64,000 nt of DNA from Halegenticoccus soli (GTDB taxonomy: Archaea > Halobacteriota > Halobacteria > Halobacteriales > Haloferacaceae), in the NCBI RefSeq assembly GCF_002844195.1, contig NZ_PEND01000001.1:496001-560000 (forward strand). Direction: 5' to 3'. Both the position numbers and the translations under genes were made by a program. Under the pieces are notes generated by a model. That model worked only from the letters and a program-made list of their open reading frames with translations. It searched no databases and had not been told where the DNA came from. Shown piece by piece: positions 16,321 through 25,361 of the stretch (positions within the stretch are counted from its first letter, which is position 1; each line of letters opens with the position of its first letter).

Positions 16321-17631
16321 ATGGCAGTCGCTCGCACGGTCGAACTGGAGGGACACATCATCGACTCCGGGATGATGCAGCGTTGTTTCGGCATCGTGAT
16401 GGACATGGGTGGGAACTTCGAGGTCGAGGAGTTCCGCGTCGGCAAACACAAGGACGCCGAGTCGTACTGTCGGATGGAGGTGTACGCCGCCGACGAGGCC
16501 GACCTCACCTCGATCGTCCACGAGCTCCACCAGAACGGGGCGAACCTCCTGGACCCGGTGGACGCGACCCTCGACCCGGCCCCGGCGGACCAGGTCGTCC
16601 CCGCCGGGTTTTATTCGACGACCAACCACCCGACCCAGGTTCGGTACGACGGGGAGTGGATCGACGTGCAGAACGTGGAGATGGACTGCGCAGTGGTCGT
16701 CGAGGACCGCGACGCGACGGGCGAATCGAGCGGATCGGACGACCCGGACGGTTCGAGCGGCGGGGGCCGGCGGGACGCCGACGGGCCGCGGGCGTACACG
16801 AAGGTGCTCAACGCCATCCGCGAGGGCGACCTGGTCGTCACCGGCGAGGCCGGGATCCGGGTCAAACCGCCGGAGCGCCCCCGGGACGCCTCCGGCCCCT
16901 TCGGGTTCATGCAGGGCGGCGTCTCCAGCGAGCGCCCCTCCGATTCGCTCATCCAGCAGATCGCGGAGGCGGTGGTGGAGACGAAGCGGGAGGGCGGCAA
17001 CGTGCTCGTCGTCGCGGGGCCGGCGCTCATCCACGCGGGCGCGGGCGACGACCTCGCCCGCCTCGTCCGCGAGGGGTACGTCGACGCGCTCTCGGCCGGC
17101 AACGGCTTCGCCGTCCACGACATCGAGCGCGGCCTCTACGGTACCTCGCTCGGGATGGACGTCGAGACGCTCGAACACCCGCGGAAGGGCCACAAACACC
17201 ACATCTACGCGATCAGCGAGGTCATCCGCGCCGGCGGCATCGCCGAGGCGGTCGATGAGGGGCTGATCGCCGAGGGCGTGATGTACGAGTGCGTGAGGAA
17301 CGACGTGCCGTACGTCCTCGCCGGCTCCATCCGCGACGACGGGCCGCTGCCCGACACCATCTCCGACACCGTCGAGGCGCAGAACGCCATCCGCGAGCAG
17401 GCCCACGAGGCCGACCTGGTGCTCATGCTGTCGACGCTGCTCCACTCCGTGGCGGTCGGAAACTGCCTCCCGTCGACGACGAGGGTCGTCTGCGTCGACA
17501 TCAACCCGGCGACCGTGACGCAGCTGCTCGACCGGGGGAGCTCGCAGGCCATCGGGATGGTGACGGACATCGGGACGTTCGTCCCGACGCTCGCGGACAA
17601 GGTGCTCGACGAGGCGCGCGGCGGGGAGTGA
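16321..17631 (+). CDS. archaeal TIGR00300/LOR-SDH family protein (putative ornithine cyclodeaminase)
   Basis: 436-residue protein of the TIGR00300 family. The N-terminal LOR/SDH bifunctional-region domain (about 1-125) starts MAVARTVELEGHIIDSGMM. The C-terminal NAD-binding-like part includes NVLVVAGPALIHAGAG and the segment YVDALSAGNGFAVHDIE. Members in methanogens are reported as NAD-dependent ornithine cyclodeaminases making proline; that activity is inferred here. A Gly/Ser/Asp-rich linker (about 140-157) separates the halves. The long open frame upstream is a GC artefact; the start is set at the conserved N-terminus. Confidence 0.82.
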   Translation: MAVARTVELEGHIIDSGMMQRCFGIVMDMGGNFEVEEFRVGKHKDAESYCRMEVYAADEADLTSIVHELHQNGANLLDPVDATLDPAPADQVVPAGFYSTTNHPTQVRYDGEWIDVQNVEMDCAVVVEDRDATGESSGSDDPDGSSGGGRRDADGPRAYTKVLNAIREGDLVVTGEAGIRVKPPERPRDASGPFGFMQGGVSSERPSDSLIQQIAEAVVETKREGGNVLVVAGPALIHAGAGDDLARLVREGYVDALSAGNGFAVHDIERGLYGTSLGMDVETLEHPRKGHKHHIYAISEVIRAGGIAEAVDEGLIAEGVMYECVRNDVPYVLAGSIRDDGPLPDTISDTVEAQNAIREQAHEADLVLMLSTLLHSVAVGNCLPSTTRVVCVDINPATVTQLLDRGSSQAIGMVTDIGTFVPTLADKVLDEARGGE

Positions 17632-17700
17632 CTCTCGTCCCCCGTCTCGCCGCCGTCGGTCTCTCGCGGCTGCTCCGTCGGATCGAGTGGGGCCGGACGC

Positions 17701-18522
17701 TCACGCCACCGCGGTCCAGGCGAGGAACACGGCGAGGCCGCCGAGGGCCGTGCTCGCCACCGCGTGGAGGCGGAGCCTGTCCAGGAGCGCGTGCGCGTCG
17801 CCCTCGACGGAGAGCGCCTCGTGGATCTCGCTCCCCAGCTCGCAGCGCGGGAGGAAGTCCATCGCCACGTGGAGGAACACGCCCGCGGCGAAGCCGAAGA
17901 CCAGCCCCCGGACGGCCGGCGCTGCGGGGAGCCGAACCGCGCTCGCGCCGATGGCGGCGACGCCGACGCCCGCGGCGGGCAACAGCAGGGTCGACCAGGA
18001 CCGCCCCCGCAGAGCGAGGCGCTTCGCGGCCGCGTAGCCCGCCGGCCCCTTGTGCGAGACGATGGCCAGCCCGAGCAGCGGTCCGAGCGCCGGCATGTTG
18101 CCGTAGACGACGCCGATGATCGCGCCCGCGGCGAGCGCGTGGGCGCTCAGCTCGGCCACCGTCCGATCCATCGGGAGGTCCAGGTGGGAGAGGCGGTGGC
18201 CGACGGTGTGCGCGCCGAAGCCGACGAGCAGGCCGAGCGCGACGCCGAAGCCGCCGAACTGCGCGTGGTGGTCGATCGCCCCGGGGAGGAGGAACACCGC
18301 GGCGCTCGTCACCATCGCGCCGCTCGCCAGCCCGTACCCCCAGACGAGCGTTCCGGCGCGGTCGGTCCGCGTCCGCGCGCCGAGGATCGCCGCCGCCGCC
18401 ATCGCGGCGAACGCGACCCAGGAGATGCCGAGCAGCTTCCACGACCCGGCCGCCGCGGCGACCGCCGACAGCGCGACGAGCGTGAGCGTGGCGCCGAGTC
18501 CGAGGGCCGAGAGCCGTGCCAT
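17701..18522 (-). CDS. ZIP-family metal transporter-like membrane protein
   Basis: 273-residue membrane protein with about eight hydrophobic spans. The pair HTVGHRLSHLD (TM4-like) and VSHKGPAGYAAAKRL (TM5-like) resembles the metal-binding helices of ZIP transporters, so it probably moves Zn or another divalent ion. The start at 18522 was chosen since the upstream frame has no helix and reads like coding noise. Monocistronic. It lies convergent to the TIGR00300 gene with 69 bases between the stops. Confidence 0.72.
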   Translation of the reverse strand: MARLSALGLGATLTLVALSAVAAAAGSWKLLGISWVAFAAMAAAAILGARTRTDRAGTLVWGYGLASGAMVTSAAVFLLPGAIDHHAQFGGFGVALGLLVGFGAHTVGHRLSHLDLPMDRTVAELSAHALAAGAIIGVVYGNMPALGPLLGLAIVSHKGPAGYAAAKRLALRGRSWSTLLLPAAGVGVAAIGASAVRLPAAPAVRGLVFGFAAGVFLHVAMDFLPRCELGSEIHEALSVEGDAHALLDRLRLHAVASTALGGLAVFLAWTAVA

Positions 18523-18663
18523 GTTGTGAACGCGTCGCCGGTCGTTATTAAGCCCGTCGCCACGCGGTCGCGGCGCTCCTCGCGCGTCGGACGACCCGTT
18601 CGAAAGGCGCGGTTCGTCGGACGGGCCACCGCGGTTATGCTCCTGGCTGCCGGGACTAGTCGT

Positions 18664-19233
18664 ATGTCCATCGGCGAGCGGACGCAACAGCGTACGGACG
18701 AACTGCGCGAGCGGCTGCGGGAGGAGTACGGGGACTGCCCGGTCGAGGAGGAGAGCGTCGAGGTGCCGGTGACCCGCTTCGAGGACATGGTCGGCGTCGC
18801 GCCCGAGGGGCTTCTCGACGCCGGCGTCGCGTTCGTCACCGACGACGAGGGGCGGGTGCTCCTCGTTCGGACGGAGTCGGGGCCGGAGCGGTGGACCGCC
18901 CCCGGCGACGAGTGCGAGGCGGACGAGTCGCTAGAGGAGGCGGCGGTCCGCGCGGTCCGAGAGAAGGCCGGCGTCGCCTGCGAGATCGACGGCCTCCGGC
19001 TCGTCCGACAGCTCCAGTACCTCCCGGACGACGACGAGGACGAGCGGCTGCTGTACACCCTCGACGCGTTCTTCGCGGCGTCGGCGGCGAACGGGACGCC
19101 GGAAGACGAGGGCGAAACGCCGGAGAGCGGAACCTCGGAGAACGACTCCGAGGAGGCGCTCGAAGCCAGGTGGTTCGACGAACCGCCGAAGACGGTCGAC
19201 TCGCTCGTCGAGAAGTACGCCGAGGCGTGGTGA
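18664..19233 (+). CDS. Nudix-fold hydrolase with degenerate Nudix box
   Basis: 189-residue protein with a Nudix domain from about 55 to 180. The strand region GVAFVTDDEGRVLLVRTESG is clear, but the catalytic box reads SLEEAAVRAVREKAGV: in the canonical REUxEExGU the first Glu is Ala and the last Glu is Lys, with only one Glu of the trio kept. Activity may be weakened or lost. The N-terminal 55 residues are acidic and helical. A low-complexity insert (about 140-163) is rich in Glu, Gly and Ser. Confidence 0.78.
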   Translation: MSIGERTQQRTDELRERLREEYGDCPVEEESVEVPVTRFEDMVGVAPEGLLDAGVAFVTDDEGRVLLVRTESGPERWTAPGDECEADESLEEAAVRAVREKAGVACEIDGLRLVRQLQYLPDDDEDERLLYTLDAFFAASAANGTPEDEGETPESGTSENDSEEALEARWFDEPPKTVDSLVEKYAEAW

Positions 19234-19241
19234 ACGCCGGG

Positions 19242-19934
19242 CTACCGCGTCGCCCGCCGCCAGGCCTTCAGATCGAGCCGCCCGCCGTTCAACTCGTCCG
19301 GGTCGACCTCGGTCGCGGCCCAGACGAACATCGGGGCCACGTCGGCCGGATCGCGGCCCCGCCCGCCGCTGAGGTCCGTCCCGATGAGCCCGGGGTCGAC
19401 GATCCCGACGGCCTGTTCGACGTCCGCCGCGAACCCCCGCGCGAGCGCCTCGGCGGCGGCTTTCGACACCGCGTACGCGCCCGTTCCGGGCTTCGCGTCG
19501 CGCGCGACCGAGCCGGAGGGGATCAGCACGCGGGCGTCCCCGGCGAGGTGCGGCAGCGCCTCCTTCACGGCCGCGAACACCCCGCGCACGTTGGTCCGGA
19601 GCGTGTCGTCGAACCCGGAGTAGGGCTCGTCGGCGAGTGGCGTCGCTCCGGGCTCGCCGTGGGCGACCGCGGCGCAGGCGACGACGACGTCGATCTCCCC
19701 GTTCACGCGGGCGGCCCGTTCCATCAGCCGCTCCAGGTCGTACTCGTCGCGCACGTCCGCCCGCAGGCCCGACGCCCGCCCGCCGGACGTTTCGACGTCG
19801 TCGACGACCGCCTCCAGGGCGTCGACGTCTCGGGCGCAGCAGACGACGTGGGCGCCCTCGGCGGCGAACGCGCGGACGACCTGCTCGCCGATGCCGCGAC
19901 TCGCGCCGGTGACGACGACCGTTTTCCCGTCCAT
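19242..19934 (-). CDS. short-chain dehydrogenase/reductase
   Basis: 230-residue classical SDR. NAD(P)-binding motif TGASRGIG at 9-16, catalytic S140, Y154 and K158 (YAVSK), and a C-terminal PG motif (GIVDPGLIGTDL). The Arg after the glycine motif and CARD at 33-36 suggest NADP. Substrate unknown. It is divergent from crtD with only about 95 bases between starts, so the genes share a promoter region, though a link to carotenoids is not shown. Confidence 0.88.
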   Translation of the reverse strand: MDGKTVVVTGASRGIGEQVVRAFAAEGAHVVCCARDVDALEAVVDDVETSGGRASGLRADVRDEYDLERLMERAARVNGEIDVVVACAAVAHGEPGATPLADEPYSGFDDTLRTNVRGVFAAVKEALPHLAGDARVLIPSGSVARDAKPGTGAYAVSKAAAEALARGFAADVEQAVGIVDPGLIGTDLSGGRGRDPADVAPMFVWAATEVDPDELNGGRLDLKAWRRATR

Positions 19935-20029
19935 GGACGGCGTAGGGAGGGTCCGGACCTAAAGCTACGGTCGGCGGCCGCCGCCCCGCAGTCAGTCGTT
20001 TTATGCTCCGGACGCACCTATCAGGTCGC

Positions 20030-21697
20030 ATGAACCCGCTTTCGTTCCTCGGTCTCGGCGACGACGCCCCCGAGTCTGTCTCCCCCCCCGGCGATGCTTC
20101 CTCCCGCTTCGGTTCCGGGCTGGACGGCGACCGGGGCCGGCTCCGCGAGCGACTCCGGTCGCTCGACGGGCGGTCGGTCGTCGTGATCGGCGGGGGGTTC
20201 GGCGGCCTCTCGACCGCTTGCTACCTCGCGGACGCCGGCGCGGACGTGACCCTGCTGGAGAAGAACGAGCAGCTCGGCGGCCGGGCGAGTCGGCTCGAAC
20301 GCGACGGCTTCCGGTTCGACATGGGCCCGTCGTGGTACCTGATGCCCGACGTGTTCGAGGACTTCTTCGGCTACTTCGGCAGGGACCCGTCCGACTACTA
20401 CGAACTCGTCCGGCTCGACCCCCACTACCGCATCTTCTTCAAGGACGGCGACCGGGTGGACATGGTCCCCGACCTCGCGACCAACCGGGAGACGTTCGAG
20501 TCGTACGAACCCGGCGCGGGCGAGGCGTTCGAACGCTACCTCGACAAGTCGAAGCGCAACTACGAGATCGGGATGCGCCACTTCGTCTACGAGGACCGCC
20601 CCCGACTGCGCGACTACGTCGACCCCGACGTGCTCAGGCACGCCTGGGGGCTGTCGCTCGTGGGGTCGATGCAGGGTCACGTCGAGGACTACTTCGACCA
20701 CCCGAAGCTCCAGCAGATCGTGCAGTACACCCTCGTCTTCCTCGGGGGCGCGCCGAACAACACGCCGGCGCTCTACAACCTGATGAGCCACGTCGACTTC
20801 AACCTCGGCGTCTACTACCCCCGCCCGACCGACGGGGGCGGGTCGGAGTCCGACCGGAGTTCGGCCGCGGGCGGAGTCGGCGCGGTCGTCGACGGCATGG
20901 CCGCGCTCGGGCGGGAACTCGGCGTCGAGTTCCGCGTGGACCGCCCCGTCACCGAGATCCGCGGTCGGCGGGGCGGGTTCGTCGTCCGCACGGCGGGCGA
21001 CGAGTCGTTCCTCGCGGACCTCGTCGTCTCCGACGCCGACTACGCCCACACGGAGCAGGACCTCCTCCCGCCCGAAAAGCGCCAGTACGACGCCGACTAC
21101 TGGGAGTCGCGCACCTACGCGCCGTCGGCGTTCCTCCTGTACCTCGGCGTCGAGGGCGACGTGGACCCGCTCGCGCACCACACGCTCGTCCTCCCGACCG
21201 ACTGGAACGAGCACTTCGAGACGATCTTCGACGACCCGGGGTGGCCGGAAGACCCCGCTTACTACGTCTGTGTTCCGTCGCAGACGGACGACGCGGTCGC
21301 CCCCGAGGGCCACAGCAACCTGTTCGTGCTCGTGCCGATCGCCCCCGGGCTGGACGACGCGCCCGAGCGGCGGCGCGAGTACCGCGACCTCGTGCTCGCC
21401 GACGTCGCGGAGCACACCGGCGTCGACCTCCGCGACCGAATCGTCTTCGAGGAGTCGTTCTGCGTGTCCGACTTCGCCGACCGCTACAACAGCACGAAGG
21501 GGTCGGCGCTCGGTCTGGCGCACACGCTCCGACAGACCGCGCTGTTCCGCCCGCCCCGCGCCTCGAAGGGGATGGAGGGCCTCTACTTCACCGGATCGTA
21601 CACCACGCCCGGAATCGGGGTCCCGATGTGTCTCATCAGCGGTCGGCTGACCGCCGAGGCGATGGCGAAGCGCGAACGAGAGTCGGGACGAGTGTGA
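20030..21697 (+). CDS. crtD: carotenoid 3,4-desaturase / phytoene desaturase family
   Basis: 555-residue FAD-dependent carotenoid desaturase. The dinucleotide motif GGGFGGL is at 54-60, followed by EKNEQLGGRAS and the conserved DMGPSWYLMPDVF. The C-terminal GSYTTPGIGVPMCLISG matches CrtI/CrtD proteins. Because it lies directly upstream of lyeJ and cruF it is probably CrtD, which introduces the 3,4-desaturations of bacterioruberin; a CrtI role is the alternative. About 47 residues precede the Rossmann strand, longer than I expect. A TTTTATG box near 19999 suggests a nearly leaderless start. Confidence 0.87.
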   Translation: MNPLSFLGLGDDAPESVSPPGDASSRFGSGLDGDRGRLRERLRSLDGRSVVVIGGGFGGLSTACYLADAGADVTLLEKNEQLGGRASRLERDGFRFDMGPSWYLMPDVFEDFFGYFGRDPSDYYELVRLDPHYRIFFKDGDRVDMVPDLATNRETFESYEPGAGEAFERYLDKSKRNYEIGMRHFVYEDRPRLRDYVDPDVLRHAWGLSLVGSMQGHVEDYFDHPKLQQIVQYTLVFLGGAPNNTPALYNLMSHVDFNLGVYYPRPTDGGGSESDRSSAAGGVGAVVDGMAALGRELGVEFRVDRPVTEIRGRRGGFVVRTAGDESFLADLVVSDADYAHTEQDLLPPEKRQYDADYWESRTYAPSAFLLYLGVEGDVDPLAHHTLVLPTDWNEHFETIFDDPGWPEDPAYYVCVPSQTDDAVAPEGHSNLFVLVPIAPGLDDAPERRREYRDLVLADVAEHTGVDLRDRIVFEESFCVSDFADRYNSTKGSALGLAHTLRQTALFRPPRASKGMEGLYFTGSYTTPGIGVPMCLISGRLTAEAMAKRERESGRV

Positions 21698-21798
21698 GAT
21701 GAACGCGACGGGAGCGAGACGCACGCGAAACGAACGCGACGCGTTGGAGACGAACACGAAACGAGTGCGAAACGAACGCGACGTGGGAGTGAGATGAG

Positions 21799-22632
21799 GT
21801 GGTCCGTCTGCGCTACCTGCTGAAGCTCTCGCGGCCGCGATTCTGGCTCTATCTCGCCGGTCCCGTGCTCGTCGGCGTCGCGTTCGGCGCTGACGCCGCC
21901 GCCGACCTGTTCGCGCCGGTCGCGCTCGCCCTGTTCGGCTACTTCCTCGTCCCGGCGAACGTCCTCCTGTACGGCGTCAACGACGTGTTCGACGCCGACG
22001 CGGACGCGGAGAACCCGAAGAAGGACGACCGGGAGGTCCGCTACGAGGGCGGGGCGGCGGTCCCCCTCGCGGTCGCCGCGAGCGGCCTTCTCGGCGTCGC
22101 CCTCCTCGCGGTCGTCCCCCAGATCGCGCGACCGTGGCTCGCGGCCTTCTTCGTCCTCGCGGTCGAGTACAGCGCGCCGCCGCTGCGCTTCAAGACCACG
22201 CCGCTTCTCGATTCGCTGTCGAACGGCCTGTACGTCCTCCCGGGCGCGGCGGCCTACGCGGCGGTGTCGGGGGCGCATCCGCCGGCGCTCGCCGTGGTCG
22301 GAGGGGTGCTCTGGACGATGGGGATGCACACCTTCTCGGCGATCCCCGACATCGACCCGGATCGGGATGCCGGCATCCGGACGACGGCGACGGTCCTCGG
22401 CGAGTCCCGCACGTACGCCTACTGCGCCGGCTGCTGGCTCCTCGCGGCCGGGGCGTTCGGCCTCCTCGACCTCCGTCTCGGCGCGCTGCTGCTCGCGTAC
22501 CCCCTCTTCGCGCTCTTCGTCTACCGCTCCGGCGTCGACGTCGAGCGGGCGTACTGGTGGTTCCCCGCGCTGAACGCGGTCGCGGGGATGGCCATGACCC
22601 TCGGCGGCCTGTGGAGAGTCGCGTATGGCTGA
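21799..22632 (+). CDS. lyeJ: lycopene elongase/hydratase, UbiA-type prenyltransferase
   Basis: 277-residue UbiA-superfamily membrane protein with about eight helices. The two Asp-rich motifs are present: NDVFDADADAENPKK (about 70-84) and DIDPDRDAG (about 184-192). In this gene context it should transfer C5 units to lycopene to start C50 bacterioruberin synthesis. The start is the GTG at 21799; an ATG five bases earlier is out of frame. It follows crtD after about 100 bases containing short imperfect repeats (ACGAACGCGA-like, 21709-21785). Its 3' end overlaps cruF by eight bases. Confidence 0.9.
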   Translation: MVRLRYLLKLSRPRFWLYLAGPVLVGVAFGADAAADLFAPVALALFGYFLVPANVLLYGVNDVFDADADAENPKKDDREVRYEGGAAVPLAVAASGLLGVALLAVVPQIARPWLAAFFVLAVEYSAPPLRFKTTPLLDSLSNGLYVLPGAAAYAAVSGAHPPALAVVGGVLWTMGMHTFSAIPDIDPDRDAGIRTTATVLGESRTYAYCAGCWLLAAGAFGLLDLRLGALLLAYPLFALFVYRSGVDVERAYWWFPALNAVAGMAMTLGGLWRVAYG

Positions 22633-23491
22633 CGCCGGGGCGCTCTCGGAGCGGGTGCCGTCGACCCGGCGCGAGGCGGAGGCCCGGTTCGACCGCCTCG
22701 TCCGCGAGAACCGCTTCACGATCTCCGTGTTCTTCCCGCTGAACGGCGCGGTGCTTCTGGTCGCGAGCGCCGAAGGGTGGCTCCCGGCGCCGCTCGCGTT
22801 CAATCCGCTCTTGATCCTCCTCGGAACGGTCGTGATGCGCTCGCCGCTCGTCGCCGGCGTCGCCCCGCTCGTCGACCGCCGGGCGGCGGTCGGAGTCCTC
22901 GCGCTGGCGCTCTACTCCTACGGCGTCGAGTACGTCGGGATCGAGACCGGGTTCCCCTACGGGGAGTTCTTCTACGGGATCGACCTGGGGCCGACCGTGG
23001 CGGGCGTTCCGGTCGGCCTGCCCGTCTTCTTCCTCCCCCTCGTGATGAACGCGTACCTGCTCTGTCTGTTGCTCCTCGGCGGGCGCGCGGAGCGAACGGG
23101 GGTCCGTCTGGGCGTCGTCGTCGCGGCCGTGCTCGCGATGGACGCGGTGCTCGATCCCGGCGCGGTCGCGCTCGGCTTCTGGGTGTACCCCGGCGGCGGC
23201 GTCTTCTACGGCGTTCCGCTGTCGAACTACGCCGGCTGGGTGCTGAGCGCGACGGTCGCGGTGGTCACGCTCGACCGGGTGTTCGACCGGCGAGGGCTCC
23301 GCGCCCGGCTCGCAGACTGCGAGTTCGTGCTCGACGACCTCGTGAGCTTCGTCATCCTCTGGGGCGGCATCAACGCCTGGTTCGACAACTGGATTCCGGT
23401 CGTCGTCGCCGGCGTCTTCGGCGTGGGCCTCCTCCGGACCGAGCGGTTCGACGCGGGACTGCTCCGGGTCCGACGGTCGCCGTTCCGCTGA
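22625..23491 (+). CDS. cruF: bisanhydrobacterioruberin hydratase
   Basis: 288-residue polytopic membrane protein of the CruF carotenoid hydratase family (DUF422). The segment YGVEYVGIETGFPYGEF (about 98-114) and the later GFWVYPGGGVFYGVPLSNY (about 182-200) are its hallmarks. It adds water to the ends of the C50 chain to finish bacterioruberin. It begins inside the last codons of lyeJ and ends exactly one base before the convergent crtB stop codon, with no intergenic DNA. Confidence 0.9.
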   Translation: MADAGALSERVPSTRREAEARFDRLVRENRFTISVFFPLNGAVLLVASAEGWLPAPLAFNPLLILLGTVVMRSPLVAGVAPLVDRRAAVGVLALALYSYGVEYVGIETGFPYGEFFYGIDLGPTVAGVPVGLPVFFLPLVMNAYLLCLLLLGGRAERTGVRLGVVVAAVLAMDAVLDPGAVALGFWVYPGGGVFYGVPLSNYAGWVLSATVAVVTLDRVFDRRGLRARLADCEFVLDDLVSFVILWGGINAWFDNWIPVVVAGVFGVGLLRTERFDAGLLRVRRSPFR

Positions 23492-24445
23492 CTACCGTAT
23501 CGGGAGCCACTCGGTGCACTTGCGCCCGGCGGCGGTCGGTTCGCGGTCCGAGACGGTGCTCGCCCTCCGGAACACGGTCGCCGGATCCTTGCTCCACGCC
23601 CAGTGCCAGCGCGTTTTCGCGAGCAGCGTCAGCTTCCGGAGCGTCCCGAGCTGCGGCGTCTCGGAGAGCACGTCGTAGTTCCGCCGCCGGATGAGCCGGT
23701 GGTGCTCGGCGTACATGACGGCCGCGAGGAGCACGGGAAACTGGCAGTCCCGCGGGAGGTACTTGATCCCGGTGACGCCCTTCCTGTAGAGGCCCTCGGC
23801 CCGCGCGAGTTCAGCTCTGACGGCTGCGGCGAACCGATCGTCCATCTCGAATCGCCGTATCTGCCCCTCCGTGACGCCGTGGTCCGACAGCGTGGTCGCG
23901 GGCAGGTAGATCCGATCGCGCTCTTCGACGTCCTCGCGGACGTCGCGGACGAAGTTCGTCAGCTGGAACGCCTCGCCCAGGGCCGTGGCGTGCGGCAGCG
24001 CCTTCTCCGGCTCTTCGGGGCCCATCACCGCCGTCATCATCCGACCGACCGCCGCGGCCGACCCGTCCATGTACGCTTCGAGCTCCTCGTAGCTCGCGTA
24101 CCGGCGCTTCGCGATGTCGGTGGCCATCGCGTCGACGAACGCGTTCACGTCCTCGTCGTCGATCCCGTAGCGCTCGCGGAGTTCGGCGAACGCCGCGAGG
24201 ACCGGATCGGTCGCCTCGCGCTCGCCCAGCGCCTCGGCGCGGATGCGTTCGAGTTCGGCGCGCTGCCGTTCGGGCGCCTTCGGCATCCCCCCGTCGACGA
24301 CCTCGTCCGCGATCCGAAAGAACGCGTACAGGACGTACGTCGCGCGCCGCGTTCGCTTCGGCAGGAGCCGCGTCGCGAGGTGGAAGGTTTTCCCGGTCCG
24401 ACGCTGAATCGTCTTGCTCCGTTCGACTCGTTCGTCAGCTACCAT
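23492..24445 (-). CDS. crtB: phytoene synthase
   Basis: 317-residue squalene/phytoene synthase, which condenses two geranylgeranyl diphosphates to phytoene. First Asp-rich motif ADEVVDG (D47-D51) and second NFVRDVREDVEERDRIYLP (about 165-183) are intact. The tail after about 295 is basic and variable. It is transcribed towards crtD-lyeJ-cruF and its stop abuts the cruF stop. The upstream zinc-finger gene on the same strand (24645-24779) may share its transcript. Confidence 0.93.
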   Translation of the reverse strand: MVADERVERSKTIQRRTGKTFHLATRLLPKRTRRATYVLYAFFRIADEVVDGGMPKAPERQRAELERIRAEALGEREATDPVLAAFAELRERYGIDDEDVNAFVDAMATDIAKRRYASYEELEAYMDGSAAAVGRMMTAVMGPEEPEKALPHATALGEAFQLTNFVRDVREDVEERDRIYLPATTLSDHGVTEGQIRRFEMDDRFAAAVRAELARAEGLYRKGVTGIKYLPRDCQFPVLLAAVMYAEHHRLIRRRNYDVLSETPQLGTLRKLTLLAKTRWHWAWSKDPATVFRRASTVSDREPTAAGRKCTEWLPIR

Positions 24446-24644
24446 GTGGAGGGATGGGCGGCAGTGTCGTCTGCGCGTCGCTCCGACCGCTCATTTTGAC
24501 GTCGGGTCGTTGGGAGCCAACTGACATAACGCTTCGTGCTCTTCGGCTCCGAAAAGAGGGCGACAGATCGCCGATCCGCGGAGCGTCGGGGGTGGCGGTC
24601 GGTCGTCCGACCGTCCGGCGTGAGGACCGCGACCCCCTCCTCCC

Positions 24645-24779
24645 CTACCAGAACGTGTCGCTGCAGTCGTACACGACGCCGTGGGCCGGACAGACGTACT
24701 TGCAGTGGCGGCGGGCCATCGACGCCCCGCAGAGGGGACACGGGCGACCCCTCGTCCCCTCGGTCCGCTCTTCGTCCAT
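24645..24779 (-). CDS. small CPxCG-type zinc-finger protein (HVO_2523-like)
   Basis: 44-residue protein starting MDEERTEGTRGRPCPLCG and ending DCSDTFW. It has C14/C17 and C26/C30 plus histidines (H25, H33) and C39, consistent with one zinc finger of the haloarchaeal micro-protein class. In Haloferax volcanii a similar protein (HVO_2523) is next to the phytoene synthase gene, supporting the call and the neighbourhood. The function is not established. It lies about 200 bases upstream of crtB on the same strand. Confidence 0.85.
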   Translation of the reverse strand: MDEERTEGTRGRPCPLCGASMARRHCKYVCPAHGVVYDCSDTFW

Positions 24780-24998
24780 ACGTGGACACGCCGCGCCTCG
24801 CGCATCACTGTTACGCCCGCGGCGGTCGCTCGTCCGTCGTCCGACTGCCGCCCGTCCGTCGTCCGTCGTCCATCCGACTCCGCTCCCTCTCGTCTCGATA
24901 CCCGCGCCCGTCGCCCCCGTCGAATCCCCAGAATCGCCGGACGGCGTTAACTTGATTCCGTCACGCGACCAATAGAGTAACCGAGAGGTGAAACACAG

Positions 24999-25274
24999 AT
25001 GAAGTACGAAGGACGAATCCGGGCGACCTTCCTCGACTGGATCTCGCTCGCGCTCGTCATCGTCGGCGCGATCAACTGGGGTCTCGTCGGACTCGGGGAG
25101 TTCGCCGGTTCCAACTGGAACCTGGTGAACCTCGTCTTCGGCTCCGTCCCGGCCATCGAAGCCGCCGTCTACGTCGTCGTCGGGCTCGCCGGCCTGTACG
25201 AGCTGTACTTCGCGTACCAGCTCTACGGCGCGCGGACCGGCGCGGAGATGCCCGAGCGCAAGCCGACGAAGTGA
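24999..25274 (+). CDS. DUF378 family membrane protein
   Basis: 91-residue membrane protein with two hydrophobic spans. The first (WISLALVIVGAINWGLVGL) matches the DUF378 signature, and a second span (AAVYVVVGLAGLYELYF) follows. A GAGGTG ribosome-binding site lies about ten bases before the ATG. Function unknown; DUF378 proteins are short integral membrane proteins. Monocistronic between the zinc-finger gene and nrdJ. Confidence 0.85.
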   Translation: MKYEGRIRATFLDWISLALVIVGAINWGLVGLGEFAGSNWNLVNLVFGSVPAIEAAVYVVVGLAGLYELYFAYQLYGARTGAEMPERKPTK

Positions 25275-25361
25275 CGGTGAGGACCGCTGAACGCCCTTTT
25301 TCCGATCGTTCGAATCGACGACGCCGCGAAAAACCGGAGTCGGTCCGTCGGACGCGCTAGC

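Noticed and set aside
15635-20026. Twelve-base word GCACCTATCAGG shared at 15635 and 20015
   Set aside because: A single 12-base match is expected by chance many times in 64 kb, and the flanks do not match.
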